A DNA stretch of 64,000 nucleotides from Piliocolobus tephrosceles (GCF_002776525.5 NC_045443.1:39642899-39706898); one strand, 5' to 3'. Shown: positions 22,715-34,120, counted from the first letter of the stretch. Notes: generated by a model from the letters alone, not told the origin. Translations and numbers: made by a program.

Positions 22715-23085
22715 AGGATCAGAAACCCAACTTAAGCCAGTGCAAAAAAAAAAAAAAATGGTAACCATGAAGTCCAGGAACTTCAGGTGTGGTTGGATCC
22801 AGGAATTCATATCATATTATAAAGAATTGATTTTTTTTTTTCCGATCTCTTGGCTTTGCTTTTTTCCTTCCTCTCTTTTTGTCTTTTTTCCTTCTCTCTC
22901 GGCTTTGATTTTATTCTTAGGTAGGCTTTTATTAGTAATAAATATGGATTCAGCAGCTCAGAAGGAAAGAACCACAGGAGAGAGAACCTCTTTTTGCTAG
23001 TGCCTAGAGCAATTTCAGAAAACAACAACAACAACAAAACACCTCTCATTGTCTTTACTTGGGTCACGGGCCACTCCTGTTTCTA
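22715..23085. repeat. Ancient interspersed repeat, family unassigned
   Basis: An ordered series: gatcagaaacccaacttaag, an A-run, ttcaggtgtggttggatcca, a ctctctcggctttg block, an attcttaggtaggctttta block, and cattgtctttacttgggtca. I know this layout from a medium-frequency mammalian repeat but cannot assign the family. A (CAA)n patch lies at about 23021-23037. The overlapping 86-residue frames on both strands are not genes. Confidence 0.45.
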
Positions 23086-23274
23086 GTAAAAGGGGGTACT
23101 GTGTTAGGCTACTGCGTGTCACATGTGCAACTTTGTGGTAGGATACTGGGGGTTATGTGGTTGACAGGTCCACCAGATGAGAGTAGCACCATTCCTGGAT
23201 GGAAAAAAATAGAGTGACGAAAAGTGTAATTTCACATAATCTTAACAAAAGAGGCAAACAAGAACCACTTTGAA

Positions 23275-23760
23275 AGTAAATGACTTACAACAAACATTTG
23301 TTATTTCTCTTGATTGTGTGGGTCAGCAGGAGATTCTTCAGGTCTAGGCTCCTCTGCTGATCACTGCAGATAGCTGGTGGCTGATCTAGGCTCGTATGGC
23401 CTGGGATGGTCTCACTCATGTATGTGGCAGTTGGCAGACTGCTTGGTCTGGGGGAGCCTCAGTTGGGCAGCATACCTTTGCTTTTCACGGCTTCTCATCC
23501 TTCAGTAGGCTAGCCTTGATTTCTTCACATGGTGGCTTCAAGGTTCCAAAGAACAGCAGGAGAGAGAGCGCAAGCCCCAATGCACAAGCACTTTTTAAGT
23601 TTCTGCTTGTGTCACATGGCCAAAGCAAGTCTAGATTCAATGGATAGAGAAATAAGTTTTGCCTTCATGTGAAGAGCTGTAAAGTCACCTTGCCGAGGGG
23701 CTTGCCTACAGAGATGGGACGAATCTTGGTTATTTGTGCAATCTAACACAATGCTCATTC
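23275..23760. repeat. Possible ancient interspersed repeat
   Basis: caacaaacatttgttatttc, then tgtgggtcagcaggagattc, ggtctcactcatgtatgtgg, a cacatggtggcttc block and later aggagagagagcgc. This is the order found in a common old mammalian repeat, with strong divergence. The plus-strand frame at 23396-23647 lies inside it. Confidence 0.4.
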
Positions 23761-23867
23761 TCTCTTCACCTCCTCCTCTCGCTTGGCTTTGTCTTGACTA
23801 CAAGTGAACTCACAGCTCCAGTGCCCACTGCCCACTGCAACTTGACTATAGTCTATCTTTTAGTGAG

Positions 23868-23922
23868 TGAAAGACAGACAGAGAGAGATTGAGAGAGAGA
23901 GAGAGAGAGTGAGAGAGGGGCT
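23868..23922 (+). repeat. (GA)n simple repeat
   Basis: gagagagagagagagagagt with flanking acagacagagagag and gagagagggg. Confidence 0.9.
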
Positions 23923-24274
23923 TTCCCTAGATTATGGATTGCTTTTCCTAGTTTGTGAATTGCTTCTATTGGTCAAGTTTGCTCAACTGATCCAGTCAGT
24001 TCTTGTTAGGGGCAGGTAGAGTCGTGCTGTAAATAGGGCTATGCTTTTCATGGGACATGGATGGAATCAGTTAAATTAGAAAATTGAAAGAGGATATTGG
24101 GCATGGCAGACAAAGTGACTGATGACTGTCTTTGAACATAGATGGGACTGGATTCAAAGTCATTTCTTTTGAACCCTAATATTCTGTTGTGTAATTTTAT
24201 GTAACTGTTAATATCATGTGAACATACCTCAGTGTAGTGCTTTCCCCCATGGCAGAAGAAAATAAATCCCAGAT
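23923..24274. other. No gene recognised
   Basis: Spacer; nothing recognised. Confidence 0.4.
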
Positions 24275-24385
24275 ACAGGATCAGCTTCTGATGGTTAGGA
24301 ATTATGTTTCCTTTTCCTTTATATATGCCAAGGCATAGAGTAGGTGGTCATCAAATTCTTGCTGAATGTGTTTGAATGGTGGAAG
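24275..24385 (+). repeat. L2 LINE 3' end, sense
   Basis: Ends aggcatagagtaggtggtca then tcaaattcttgctgaatgtg, a diverged form of the L2 terminal block. Confidence 0.6.
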
Positions 24386-26124
24386 GACTAAAGAGAAATC
24401 ATGAAGTAGGCATAAATTAAGCTTAGTGAATTTCAGCTTACTCATTGTGCTTGGTTATATGAGTATCAGCATAAGTCCAAATTCAACATAACAAAAAAAT
24501 TTATTGAGGCAATAACCTGTATTAAATTGAAATTCAGAATATTGTATTCCTTAATTATTAGATAAATTGAAGAAGGAAGAAGACATAAAGTATGACAATC
24601 TAGGACGTTATATGGGGCTTACACAAGTCTTAGAAAGTGGAACAAACCCTGAGAATTGAAATTCAATTTGACTTAATTGTCAAGAGAAGATTTTCAGGGT
24701 TTTAAGGTTGAAGTTCTGTCCTTCATTTGGCATCAGAAAAAGTTACTAATTTTGAAATTAGACATATACTGGGCCTTGAGTAAATGTCCCTTCATTCTTA
24801 AGTGGCGCATAGATTGAGATAGAAGTCAGACACAGGAAAAAAAAATCTATTTCTTGACTGAGTATTTGGATAAGAAATGATGATATTCTGATCCAAATAA
24901 TATAATGCCTTCAGGAAATTTTTTCTCCTTGTCATAATATAAGTACTTAGTACAATTCTTCTCTTGCTTTTTCCAAATTAGATAACAGAATTTGGATATT
25001 TCATTTCTCAATTATCCATGGTAATGGGAAAAGGAAAATATGTGGGGAGAAGAGCATGAAAGAATATAGATAATTGGTATCAACAAGTAATTTCTAAGCC
25101 TCATTACTTTGTTTCACCCATTCATTTTAGTCTCCATCTCATCTCACCTGGTTTTTACTAGAAATGCAACAAACAGCTCATGAACATGGTTTCAGTTTTG
25201 AGCCCTTTATTTCAAAGTGATGTGGGCTTTTAAAAGGTACAAAGACACCCAAAAGCAACTTACCAGGAGGAAGGACAAATAAGGACATTAACATTTTACG
25301 TGATCTGAGAGTTGCCTCTGTTAGGTGTGAACTAGCTTATCAGGAAAGGGTCAGTCATGGTAATTGTATTATCAGCATCTCAGGCTTGGAGGACTGATAA
25401 AATGGGCACCAAATCCTCTGGAGGGAGATTTATAGGAGCTGGAGAATAGTGATGACAAGAAAAGTTTCTGTATAAAATGTGATAAGAACCAGTAGAACAA
25501 ATTGGATTCCTAAAACATCACGCTGAGGTCAAGAAAGGACAATTAAATCAAGACTATAATAACGGCAACATGATCTCCACTTACTGAGTGACTACCTGAT
25601 GGTATTAGAGGCCCAACTAGAGGCCCGCCTCCCAGAAGCACTATGGCATAGATATTACTATGCACACTTTGCAGTGAATTTCAGTCCTGAGAAGGGCTTG
25701 CTTCCTCCCTATTGGAGAGAAATATTAGTCCTAATTTCTGGATTCTATGAGCCCTAAGGCAAGTCTTTGTTTATATCCAACAGTAACAGCAGGGGATGGC
25801 AGGAGCGAACCCTGTCACAAGCAATGTGACCAGCAGACAGTGGGGATCTCTGTGAGACCAGAAGTTGCAGGAGAAAAAGGAAAAGAGCCTGTAACGGAAG
25901 CCTTTGATGTCATTGGGAAAATATGGTCCTAACTTAAAAATAAGATTACTTTGCTCTGTCATTACTTTGCCAAATCAAACCCTTTGAGAAGATAAGCCAT
26001 GTTATTCTTTTTATTGCAACTTGTCTTTAGGTTGCTCTGTAAATGACCATATTAAGATGAACTGCATTTTGATAATTCTGAAAGTAGTTTGCCAACAGCT
26101 TGGCATTGAAGACCTTCCCTTCAG
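24386..26124. other. No gene recognised
   Basis: About 1.7 kb of AT-rich single-copy-looking sequence. Frames at 25747-25932 (plus) and 25771-25962 (minus) overlap each other and show no domain. Confidence 0.5.
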
Positions 26125-26420
26125 CAACAGATCAAACATTTACAAAGCACACATTGTGTGGCTAACAGCATACCTGACCCTGTAATATATAAAGGAAGAA
26201 ATATAAGACCTTGTTCATTTTATTGAAGTTACATTTTTGCTAGAAAACAATAAAATATCTGATAAAACACTGACTTATGTGACATATACTATATAGAATA
26301 AATGTTCTGAGGACAGAATAATGTGTGACATCAGGGAGGCTTTAGAGAAAGTTAGAGTTTGTTGGGCCTTAAAAGGTAAACAGAGAATATATAGGTAGAA
26401 AGGAGAGAAGGAAAGACCAA
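26125..26420 (-). repeat. L2 LINE, antisense
   Basis: gatcaaacatttacaaagca, then aaatataagaccttgttcat, an acaataaaatatctgataaa block and a catcagggaggctttagaga block. This order is the reverse complement of the L2 3' region. Confidence 0.65.
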
Positions 26421-27730
26421 GAAAGAGACTATGGGGCCTAGAGATTCCTCTTACCTGGTGGGACCAGAGTACTTTCCTTTATTAAATGCTGACTTGATTC
26501 AGGGATCATGTAGGACTGCAATGGCAAAAATATGGCAAACATGTTTCTTAGCACATTGTTTCAAGCAGCCACTTGCCATTTCTTAGCATCAGAATTGAAA
26601 TCTATTTGCTATTCTAATTGTTGAGTTTTTGGAGACTTCCCCCTAGCTGTAGAGATTTATACACATATGAAATAGAGAAGTGAAAGAAGAAAACTCCTCT
26701 CTCTTTGAAAAGTATCTGTCTCACTGATCCTTAGATTATTTGATCTCTCCACTCCCATTAAGGAAAAGCAATGAAAACTATACCCAGATTTAAATAAACA
26801 CCTGTGCTGTGCAAAGTAACACATACCTTTTATGTTAATTCTTAAAGCAACTTAAAATCTGCATTGTTGGTGGGCCAGTGGGGCCCCCGTTCTCCTTACT
26901 TTCCACAGATGGGACTACATGTTCAACACCAACTGGCTTGCAGAATCTATGGACCAAGGATTTGGCCGAAGTTGTTATGTGTGATAAATCATTCCTGACA
27001 CATTTGTGTAAATTTATGGAGGATATTGCAGCACAGAGTCAAAGCACTGAATTTTTCCTTCCTTTACTGTTGGTTCCCTGACCTAACTCTGCAAAGCCTT
27101 TTTCTGTTGCCCACAGTCCCCAGATCATTGAAGCAAAATATTTAAAGAACGTTTGCAAAACACTTTTAGCTCCTAATAGCTGCTGAGTTTTAGGAGGAAT
27201 TTGACGTGATGTAAGCCTGTCAACTAAGGTTTGCTGGCAGCTGGCTTGAATTATTAGATATATCTAACTAATATTTAGGCCGGAATCTCAATGAATAAGT
27301 TGATTTTACTTGTTATATTTATATTATAACCACCTAAGTATATGATTGAATAATATGAATTATAATATAAATTGTTATACTAGAAATTAATGTATAATAA
27401 TTATCTCTCTCGGAGAACACAAGGTAGAAAAAAAGCATTAGAACAATCTATAAATACTACAGAGCAGTTTCCAGAGTCAGCCAGGGTCTAAACCCAAACT
27501 AAATATTATTATTACTCTAAAGTTCTTTAAAAGAAAATATAAAAAGACAAGATAATTTCAGTTGGTAAATTATGGATGTTAAGCTATACTTAACCTTTGG
27601 CTGTTACTAGTTTCTGTCATCAGATACATAGCTCTTGAATGAAATGGTTGGTGTTTTCAGTCGGTCTGATAACCTCAGTGAAAGGGCTTGTTCAATGATG
27701 TCCTGTGTCTCTCAGACCTATGCTGCTGAG
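26421..27730. other. No gene recognised
   Basis: AT-rich, including a very AT-rich core at about 27240-27410. The plus-strand frame at 26878-27081 has no domain. Confidence 0.5.
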
Positions 27731-27734
27731 GGCT

Positions 27735-27835
27735 ATGAGTGCTTTGAGAACAGGTGCTGCGCTTTCCTCTTCTTCGAATCCCCTGCAGCGCCTGGCACAG
27801 TGCCTGGCACCATGAAATATTCATGGAATTAAATG
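27735..27835 (+). repeat. L2 LINE 3' end, sense
   Basis: Contains gagtgctttgagaacaggtg and tgcagcgcctggcacagtgc, then tggaattaaatg. L2 terminal block in sense orientation. The plus frame at 27635-27832 runs through it. Confidence 0.65.
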
Positions 27836-28424
27836 GGTTTTAAATACTGTTTTCTGCCACAAAGTCTCCCTTACATTTAACCATGTGTCATGTCATGAAT
27901 TTGAAAGGAATGTAATGGAATACAGTGGTATGAATGTAGGTTTAACCAGCTCAAAGAAATATAAGGAAACTTGGGAGTTGAGAATATTGGTTTCAGATAA
28001 CAATTTAGATCAAGATCTTAAAGGAAACCTAATTTATTTTAGAAAGCTTTAATTACTTCCTTTTGCTACAAAGATGCCAGTCATCATTAAGCCAGATCAG
28101 TATGGCAAACATGATTGAAGGTATAGGATTTACCAGGTTTTACTGATATTAAGGTCTGGATTCAAATCTTGATTAGACTTTTGCCATCAATAATGTATAG
28201 TAGCTCTGAAAGATTTGTGAATTTTAAGAAGATGTAAAGGATTAGTGGTTCAGACTGAGAGTTTAACTGAAGTTCTCTTAGTTTGTAAATGATTAAAAAT
28301 TACAAGAGAAAGTCCATTAAAAAAAAATTGGAGTGCTGGCAAACAAATGTTTTGCCATAATATAATGTGAAAGACTTAATGTTTCTACTTTCTCTTTCTT
28401 CTATGTGAAAATTAATTCCTAGTC
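27836..28424. other. No gene recognised
   Basis: AT-rich single-copy-looking sequence. Confidence 0.45.
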
Positions 28425-28790
28425 ATTAATTCAATAATTATTGAGCATTATATACTTGGAATTTAGACTCATGAAATAGAATGGTGAAAAAAAGTCTGAC
28501 TTTCATAAAGCTTTCATTTTGGTGGGATAAAGACAGATTATTAAAAAATAAACAGATAATAATTTCAGATAGTGATTTGAAAACAATAAACCAGGTAATG
28601 TGGTAGAGTGAATTGGTATTCAGGGGGTCCTTACAGCTGGTGTGGTTAGGGTAGGTCTTCTCTCTAAGAAGGTAACATTTGAGACAAGGTTTTATTGCCA
28701 CTAGTCATGTAAACATTTTGAGGAAGAGAATCCTTGGTAGAGAGAACAGCAAGTAGAAAATGCTTTCTATGAGTTTAAGGAACAAACAGG
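28425..28790 (-). repeat. L2 LINE 3' region, antisense, long copy
   Basis: ttcaataattattgagcatt, then tcataaagctttcattttgg, taaagacagattattaaaaa, ggtaggtcttctctctaaga, gtaacatttgagacaaggtt, and agagaacagcaagtagaaaa. All are L2 landmarks in reverse order. The minus frame at 28438-28701 is inside it. Confidence 0.88.
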
Positions 28791-30090
28791 TTAGTAAATC
28801 GATTGTAATGAGTTGGGGGTGGGAGCTACCTTGTATTCTCCAAGAGATGAGCATGAGACATTGATCTCAGAGAGCAGGAAATTACTAAGTGAATAACTAA
28901 GTGAGTGCTTATTTAAAATTTGTCCTCATGACCTTTACAGTAGATCAGAAAATAGGGTTATTGTCTTCAGTAAAGTGCTCTTGTTGCAGATGTGGAACTG
29001 ATAGTTGAGTTTAATTAACTGTGTTTTCTAGAAGAGTATGATGGTGGAAATAAGGGGCAAGAGAGCTAAAAGTATTTAAGTGACAATTTTAATGATGAAC
29101 CACAGAATCTAGGATGTGCTACGAGAATAAGTGTTTGGACCATCTCCTCTTCACCCCATTGGTGAAGGAGGGATTCCTGCCCTAGGGTTATGGGAATGAC
29201 TGTACATGTGATACCCAATACTGGACAGATGAGATTAACAGTCGTTTGTTAATCAAATATCCTTACAGCCTGAGGGAGGAGGGCACCAGATGCCATGCTG
29301 GGCCACACAGAGTTTGCACTTGGGAATAGAGTGAGCAATGTGGGATTGTAAGAGGCAGATTTTGTTTTCTAAAGGGTAGCAACATTCCCTGGTTCCCCTG
29401 GAGGATATGATTAACTTATTAACTTATTTGCATACTTCTGTGGGCACACAGGGAGCTAAAACTTGCTGTTCAGGGATAAGCAGGAGCTGTTTCTGGTCCC
29501 TATAATAAGGAGGATTGTTTGGCTAGAAGACTTTATCTGTGGGAGTGGAGAAGGGAAGGGAGCTTGTAGCTAGGTCATTCAAGGCCCTTCAGATTGTTCC
29601 TAGATGTCAAGACAGTACATAATTTTAAACCTTAATTTTAGCTCATATATAGCTGGGACAAATACAAATGATCAAAAATGGACAAATGGGAGATTTGGAA
29701 TTGGTTGTCAGAGTGGGATGCTTGAAACTGTAATCTGAGCAGCGTTGCAATAGTTTGAGAAAAAATGAAGGCCATGACCTTGGTGGTTGAGCAGCCAAAG
29801 TGGAATTGGCTGGTGGTAGAAGATGGCAGGGGTGGGCAGATAACTTGGAGGCTTTGAATTCTGGTGATGACAGAGTGGTGAGGCATAATGGGCTTTGTCT
29901 GAACATTGTTTGGACACAGATAAACAATCAGGCTGTAGTCCTGAGTACTCATGAAGTAGGTGGGAGGCCACTGGGTGACTGTTTTCTTCTTGGGGAGGGA
30001 TGATCTCAAGACAAACAGTGCAAGGGATTGTCTGACTGTAAGATGGAAGTCTGATCTCATCAGCAGCACTGCGGGTCCCAGATCACTTCT
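28791..30090. other. No gene recognised
   Basis: Includes the longest overlapping set of minus-strand frames (29638-30123 with alternatives in two more frames). All three minus frames and one plus frame are open together, which suggests stop-poor composition rather than coding. No domain is seen. Confidence 0.5.
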
Positions 30091-30094
30091 GGGA

Positions 30095-30168
30095 GCTCCG
30101 CTGCCTAACATAGTCCCTGCCATTAGATGTAGGTGCTCAATTATTGTTCATCAAAATGATTTGAATTG
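30095..30168 (+). repeat. L2 LINE 3' end, sense
   Basis: cctaacatagtccctgccat followed by tagatgtaggtgctcaatta. L2 terminal block. Confidence 0.55.
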
Positions 30169-30314
30169 AATGTGTTGATTAAATACAACACTGCCAATGG
30201 TGGCAATTTACAGAACACTGTCTTTATCCTTAGGAGTTTCAAAATTTATCAAAGAACTGATTGTTTCCTCTCTGCTTTATCAGCTCACAGGTTTCCCTTG
30301 GGTACCAGGCCCAA

Positions 30315-30680
30315 CTTAATTCAATGATTTAACATACATTTAATTTGTGTCTACTATTTGCCAGACAGCATAGTAGGTGCTGAGGATGTAATGGAGAACA
30401 AGACAGAAGCCCCACATGAGGTCTTTTTTGTAGTCTCTATATTTGGAAATTTGGAAAAATGTATTTGAAAATAGGTAATTACAATACAATGTGATGAGTG
30501 CTTTGATTGGACAAGCATAGATACTAAGGAGGGACATTTAACCTAGACTTAGGATGCAGGACGTCTTCATGGAAGGGGTAATAATTAAACTGGGATCTGA
30601 GAGATAAATAGAATTAGACTGCAGGAGTTAGGTGGATAGGTCAGGATTAGGCAAGTGTGTGTTCCGGGATAAGGAAATAG
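30315..30680 (-). repeat. L2 LINE 3' region, antisense, long copy
   Basis: tgtctactatttgccagaca, then gtgctgaggatgtaatggag, acaatacaatgtgatgagtg, a gacgtcttcatggaaggggt block and aaactgggatctgagagata. These are L2 landmarks in reverse. Confidence 0.88.
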
Positions 30681-31224
30681 CATATTCTGATCCTCTTGTG
30701 CACTTTCTCTGCCTCTCATCCTTAAAAATTCTTGTATCTTTGCTTCTTATATAATTAAAAGCATGTATTGCATTAATCCACATAATGAGTTTACAACTTG
30801 GTTCTGCTGTTTAATGTATGTCCTATAAATATACAAATGATTGGGGTCTATCGGATCTAGTTCTTCAGAGCAATGTGAAATTAGGTTATTACTAAATAAT
30901 GAGGATAATAACTTTGTATTACATTAAAAATGAATATATGCACCTAAATAATAGCAGCATTAACAGGAAATAGAAGCATTTTACACATGAGAAGTAGATG
31001 TTTAAGAAGGAAAATAGACTTATGTTCATAGATCTTGCTCTAACCTGGAGTTGGTGTGGTCTCTCATTTCCCAAGAAGTGAGAAAAATGTGGTCTTCTCA
31101 TTTTTAAAAGATGAAAACAAAATTAAGGTCTTGAAAAAGCCCCAGTTTCTACTCAATGTGAAAAAAACTAGCAAGAAAATGGAGACTCAGTCACACAAGC
31201 ATGGAAGCAGCTCTTTCCCTAGGT
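30681..31224. other. No gene recognised
   Basis: AT-rich. The minus frame at 30919-31101 is unsupported. Confidence 0.45.
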
Positions 31225-31412
31225 GAGCCTCCAGATGAGGATGCAGCCAGCTTACACTCTGATTTCACCCTTTGATTTCAACCTTGAGCAGAGAATCCGG
31301 TTAGAATATGCTGGATTCCTGACCACTGACACTGTGAGATAATAAATCTGTGTTGTTTTAAGCTGCTAAGTTTGTGGTAATTCGTTATGCAGCAATAGAA
31401 AACTAACACTGA
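31225..31412 (+). mobile_element. MLT1-type LTR 3' part
   Basis: Ends ctgtgagataataaatctgt, gttgttttaagctgctaagt, ttgtggtaattcgttatgca and gcaatagaaaactaacac. This is the polyadenylation-signal end of an MLT1 (ERVL-MaLR) LTR in sense orientation; the 5' part is missing. Confidence 0.8.
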
Positions 31413-31530
31413 ATGACAATGACATTTTCTCCCTAGGGTTGTTTTGAGGCAGAAATGACACAATCCACGTCAAGTATTTAGCACAGTGCCTGGCACGTAA
31501 TAAACACAATAAGTGGTGTTTACTCACAGT
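31413..31530 (+). repeat. MIR SINE 3' half
   Basis: ccctagggttgttttgaggc, then gtatttagcacagtgcctgg and cacgtaataaacacaa. MIR 3' half, sense. Confidence 0.75.
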
Positions 31531-31544
31531 ATTAATTTGATTTC

Positions 31545-31605
31545 AGGCAAGTCATTTAATCTAGCTAGACTTTGCTTATTTCATCCCTAATATGACAATG
31601 TTAAA
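31545..31605 (+). repeat. MIR SINE core fragment
   Basis: caggcaagtcatttaatcta followed by gactttgcttatttcatccc. MIR core, sense; it lies after the 3' half above, so it is a second copy or a rearranged one. Confidence 0.55.
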
Positions 31606-31629
31606 CTAGAGCTACATTTTTATCAACTC

Positions 31630-31933
31630 TTTTTTTTATTTTTATGTTTATTTTTATTTTTATTTTTTTGAGACGGAGTCTCCCTCTGTCGCCCAGGCTG
31701 GAGTGCAGTGGCCGGATCTCAGCTCACTGCAAGCTCCGCCTTCCGGATTTACGCCATTCTCCTGCCTCAGCCTCCGAGTAGCTGGGACTACAGGCGCCCG
31801 CCACCTCGCCCGGCTAGTTTTTTGTTATTTTTTAGTAGGGACGGGGTTTCACCGTGTTAGCCAGGATGGTCTCGATCTCCTGACCTCGTGATCCGCCCGT
31901 CTCGGCCTCCCAAAGTGCTGGGATTACAGGCTT
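31630..31933 (-). mobile_element. AluY of Old World monkey type, 5' truncated
   Basis: T-rich tail with TTTTA units, then the arms. Diagnostic words: gtggccggatctcagctcac, ccacctcgcccggctagttt and gatccgcccgtctcggcctc, then gattacaggctt. The ape AluY equivalents would be cgcgatctcggctcac, ccaccacgcccggctaattt and cgcccgcctcgg. The copy stops after acaggctt, losing about 20 bp of the Alu 5' end. Low divergence makes it young. Confidence 0.9.
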
Positions 31934-32250
31934 TTAAAACTTGTTTCGAAGTGTCCAAGGATTTCTAAAAAGCCAAATCACTGTTAGGACCTGGGCTTTC
32001 AAGAAGGAAATTGTGTGATGTTTCAGAAACAGGAACCACTAATATTAACATCACTGGTTTCATGCACCCTACAATATGCCTTACAACATTTAGGACTTTG
32101 ATCACTCAGATGTACCTTGCAGGCAATTTTAGTACTTTTTCCTTTGGTGGTTGTTTTTGGGAAGAACAAAATTCAGAATATCTCATGTCTATAGGACACT
32201 ATTCAGTATGCAGTTAATAGTGGCTCCACGTGTCTTGCAGAAAATAGGGC
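31934..32250. other. No gene recognised
   Basis: Spacer between two young Alus; nothing recognised. Confidence 0.4.
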
Positions 32251-32251
32251 C

Positions 32252-32555
32252 TTTTTTTTTTTTTTTTTTTTTGAGAGGGAGTCTCGCTCTGTCGTTCAGG
32301 CTGGAGTGCAGTGGTGCGATCTCGGCTCACTGCAGGCTCCACCTCCCGGGTTCACGCCATTCTCCTGCCTCAGCTCCCCGAGTAGCTGGGACTGCAAGCG
32401 CCCGCCACCATGCCCAGCTAATTTTTTGTGTTTTTTAATAGAGACAGGGATTTCACCATGTTAGCCAGGATGGTCTCCATCTCCTGACCTCGTGATCTGC
32501 CCACGTCGGCCTCCCAAAGTGATGGGATTACAGGCGTGAGCCACCGCGCCTGGCC
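32252..32555 (-). mobile_element. AluY, full length
   Basis: T-run of about 22 bases, then right and left arms ending gagccaccgcgcctggcc. Target-site duplication tagggcc plus T-run at about 32245-32256 and 32556-32567. The words gctcactgcaggctcc and acctcgtgatc support AluY. Confidence 0.95.
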
Positions 32556-32590
32556 TAGGGCCATTTTTAAAAGGTAAATTCAAAAGATTG

Positions 32591-32625
32591 GCTTTTATTA
32601 GCCAATTAATGTTGAACACAGAACA
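32591..32625 (+). repeat. Inverted-repeat arm A
   Basis: Contains agccaattaatgttgaacac. Its reverse complement (A') lies at 33215-33249 with 33 of 35 bases matching by my count. See the finding on the A-B-A'-B' structure. Confidence 0.9.
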
Positions 32626-33161
32626 TCCCAAATGAAACCAAAAAGCTTACGGTATATTTTAAAACCCTTTAAAGCCATCAGTTTACCAAAATAAACCACC
32701 TGGTCTCAGGTTGAAAGTAAGATATGCAATTTCAACAGTTGAAAGTAAAATTTAGACAGTGTATCAAGTAGGTGCTAATATATCTTTATAAGCGTTCATA
32801 ACTTCCAAATTAGGTTTCTAAGAAGGGCTCAGATTGGATCTCATTAATCATGCTCCTCTTTTAGGATGAGATATTACAAGTTAGTGAATTCTCACAGCTA
32901 TTTAAAGGCAGAGTTCCTGGGTTTCATAGTATTTGTTAACAATGTGCAAAGATCATTTCCTAATCTATTGGGCTGTTTTAGGTAGGACATCCTGGCCACA
33001 ATGAAATGTTTTTTACCATATGCTCATTGCAGAGCCCACAGGCAGCATACAGAAAGAGCACTGATAAACATTCTAGCAACATGTAGTGGATAATTCTGTA
33101 CCTTTTTTGCTTGCAGCCTGGGAGGAATGGTTTCTTTCATTCCCTTGGTGGAGACTGTGTA
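32626..33161. other. No gene recognised
   Basis: Single-copy-looking sequence between arm A and arm B. The minus frame at 33073-33339 crosses the inverted repeats and is not a gene. Confidence 0.45.
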
Positions 33162-33197
33162 AACTTTGATAACTGGAGAAAGAAACTAACAAAAGAA
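33162..33197 (+). repeat. Inverted-repeat arm B
   Basis: Starts aactttgataactggagaa. Its reverse complement (B') is at 33253-33288 with 35 of 36 bases matching. Arms B and B' could form a hairpin with a 55-bp loop. The last bases of B (aacaaaagaa) are also palindromic with ttcttttgtt at 33201-33210. Confidence 0.95.
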
Positions 33198-33214
33198 GCA
33201 TTCTTTTGTTCTTG

Positions 33215-33249
33215 TGTTCTGTGTTCAACATTAATTGGCTAAAAAAGGC
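33215..33249 (-). repeat. Inverted-repeat arm A'
   Basis: Contains gtgttcaacattaattggct, the reverse complement of arm A about 600 bp upstream. It occupies most of the loop between B and B'. Confidence 0.9.
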
Positions 33250-33252
33250 ATG

Positions 33253-33288
33253 TTCTTTTGTTGGTTTCTTTCTCCAGTTATCAAAGTT
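33253..33288 (-). repeat. Inverted-repeat arm B'
   Basis: Contains tttctccagttatcaaagtt, the reverse complement of arm B. Only three bases separate it from A', so A' and B' are a contiguous inverted block made from two separate upstream segments. Confidence 0.95.
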
Positions 33289-33307
33289 AAGAATCCAGGG
33301 AGATTTT

Positions 33308-33570
33308 TCTTTTTTTGAGATAATTTCTTGCTCTGTCATCCAGGCTAGAGTGCAGTGGCGCGATCATGGCTCACTGAAGCCTCGACCTTCTGGGCTCAAG
33401 CGATCCTCCCATCTCAGTCACCACCACACCTGGCTAATTTTGTTTATTTTCTGTAGAGATGAGGTCTCTGTATATTGCTCAGACTGGTTTTGAACTCCTG
33501 GGTTCAAGTGTTCCTCTCACCTCAGCCTCCCAAAATGCTGGGATTTCAGGTATGAGCCACTGGGCCTGGT
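33308..33570 (-). mobile_element. AluJ-like element with internal deletion
   Basis: T-rich tail, then gagataatttcttgctctgt and aagcctcgaccttctgggct, a state of old AluJ. Part of the right arm (the cctgagtagctgggactaca block) is missing. Ends tgagccactgggcctggtc. Confidence 0.9.
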
Positions 33571-33574
33571 CATG

Positions 33575-34120
33575 ATTCTTTGTTAAATATTTGTTAATAG
33601 GTGTATACACTTCAGATTCAAAAAGACCTCCTGCAGACACCCCTTGCCCATTTGCCTGTCACTAATTTAGATTTACTTATAATGGTTTATTATTATGTGT
33701 ATGTATCTGTAGTCATGTTTATCTTAGTCTTCAAATGTTACAACTTGATCAGCATTTGCCTGTGCATTTCTGTGGCATCCCATTGGCCAGTAGCATCTGA
33801 GAAAGAATTGGCAAAGGGAGGTGGGCTCTTCAGTACATAACCTTTGAGTAGGGAAGGCCTACTGTGTTTCCTGTTCTAGTACCTGAACCTTTGCCTTCGA
33901 ATTCACTCCCTCTACAGCAACTCTGATTTCTGGTGGTAGGTAGGCTCATTTACTGCTCTTGTTTGCTGCTGTGTGTTGCTTGAAGTTTGCTTTTTTAAAT
34001 AATTAAGTGGAGTTTTCTTTCTGACTCCACTGTTATTCAACATGCTCACTCTTAACATACCACCCAGCACAACGTATTTAACCTTTTGTTGCTCATAACG
34101 TAAAACTATGAAATCTGCAT
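33575..34120. other. No gene recognised
   Basis: Single-copy-looking sequence. The plus frame at 33601-33840 shows no domain. Confidence 0.45.

Noticed and set aside
22740..23067. 86-residue frames on both strands at the same place
   Set aside because: Low complexity (Lys/Arg or Phe/Ser rich) and inside an old repeat.
29638..30123. 161-residue minus-strand open frame with overlapping frames on both strands
   Set aside because: Several frames are open together on both strands, which shows stop-poor composition. No domain, splice pattern or homology recognised.
33162..33288. The B/B' hairpin as a MADE1-type mini-transposon or a known microRNA
   Set aside because: The arm sequence does not resemble the MADE1 ends I know, there is no TA target duplication at its edges, and the A/A' relation is not explained by a mini-transposon.
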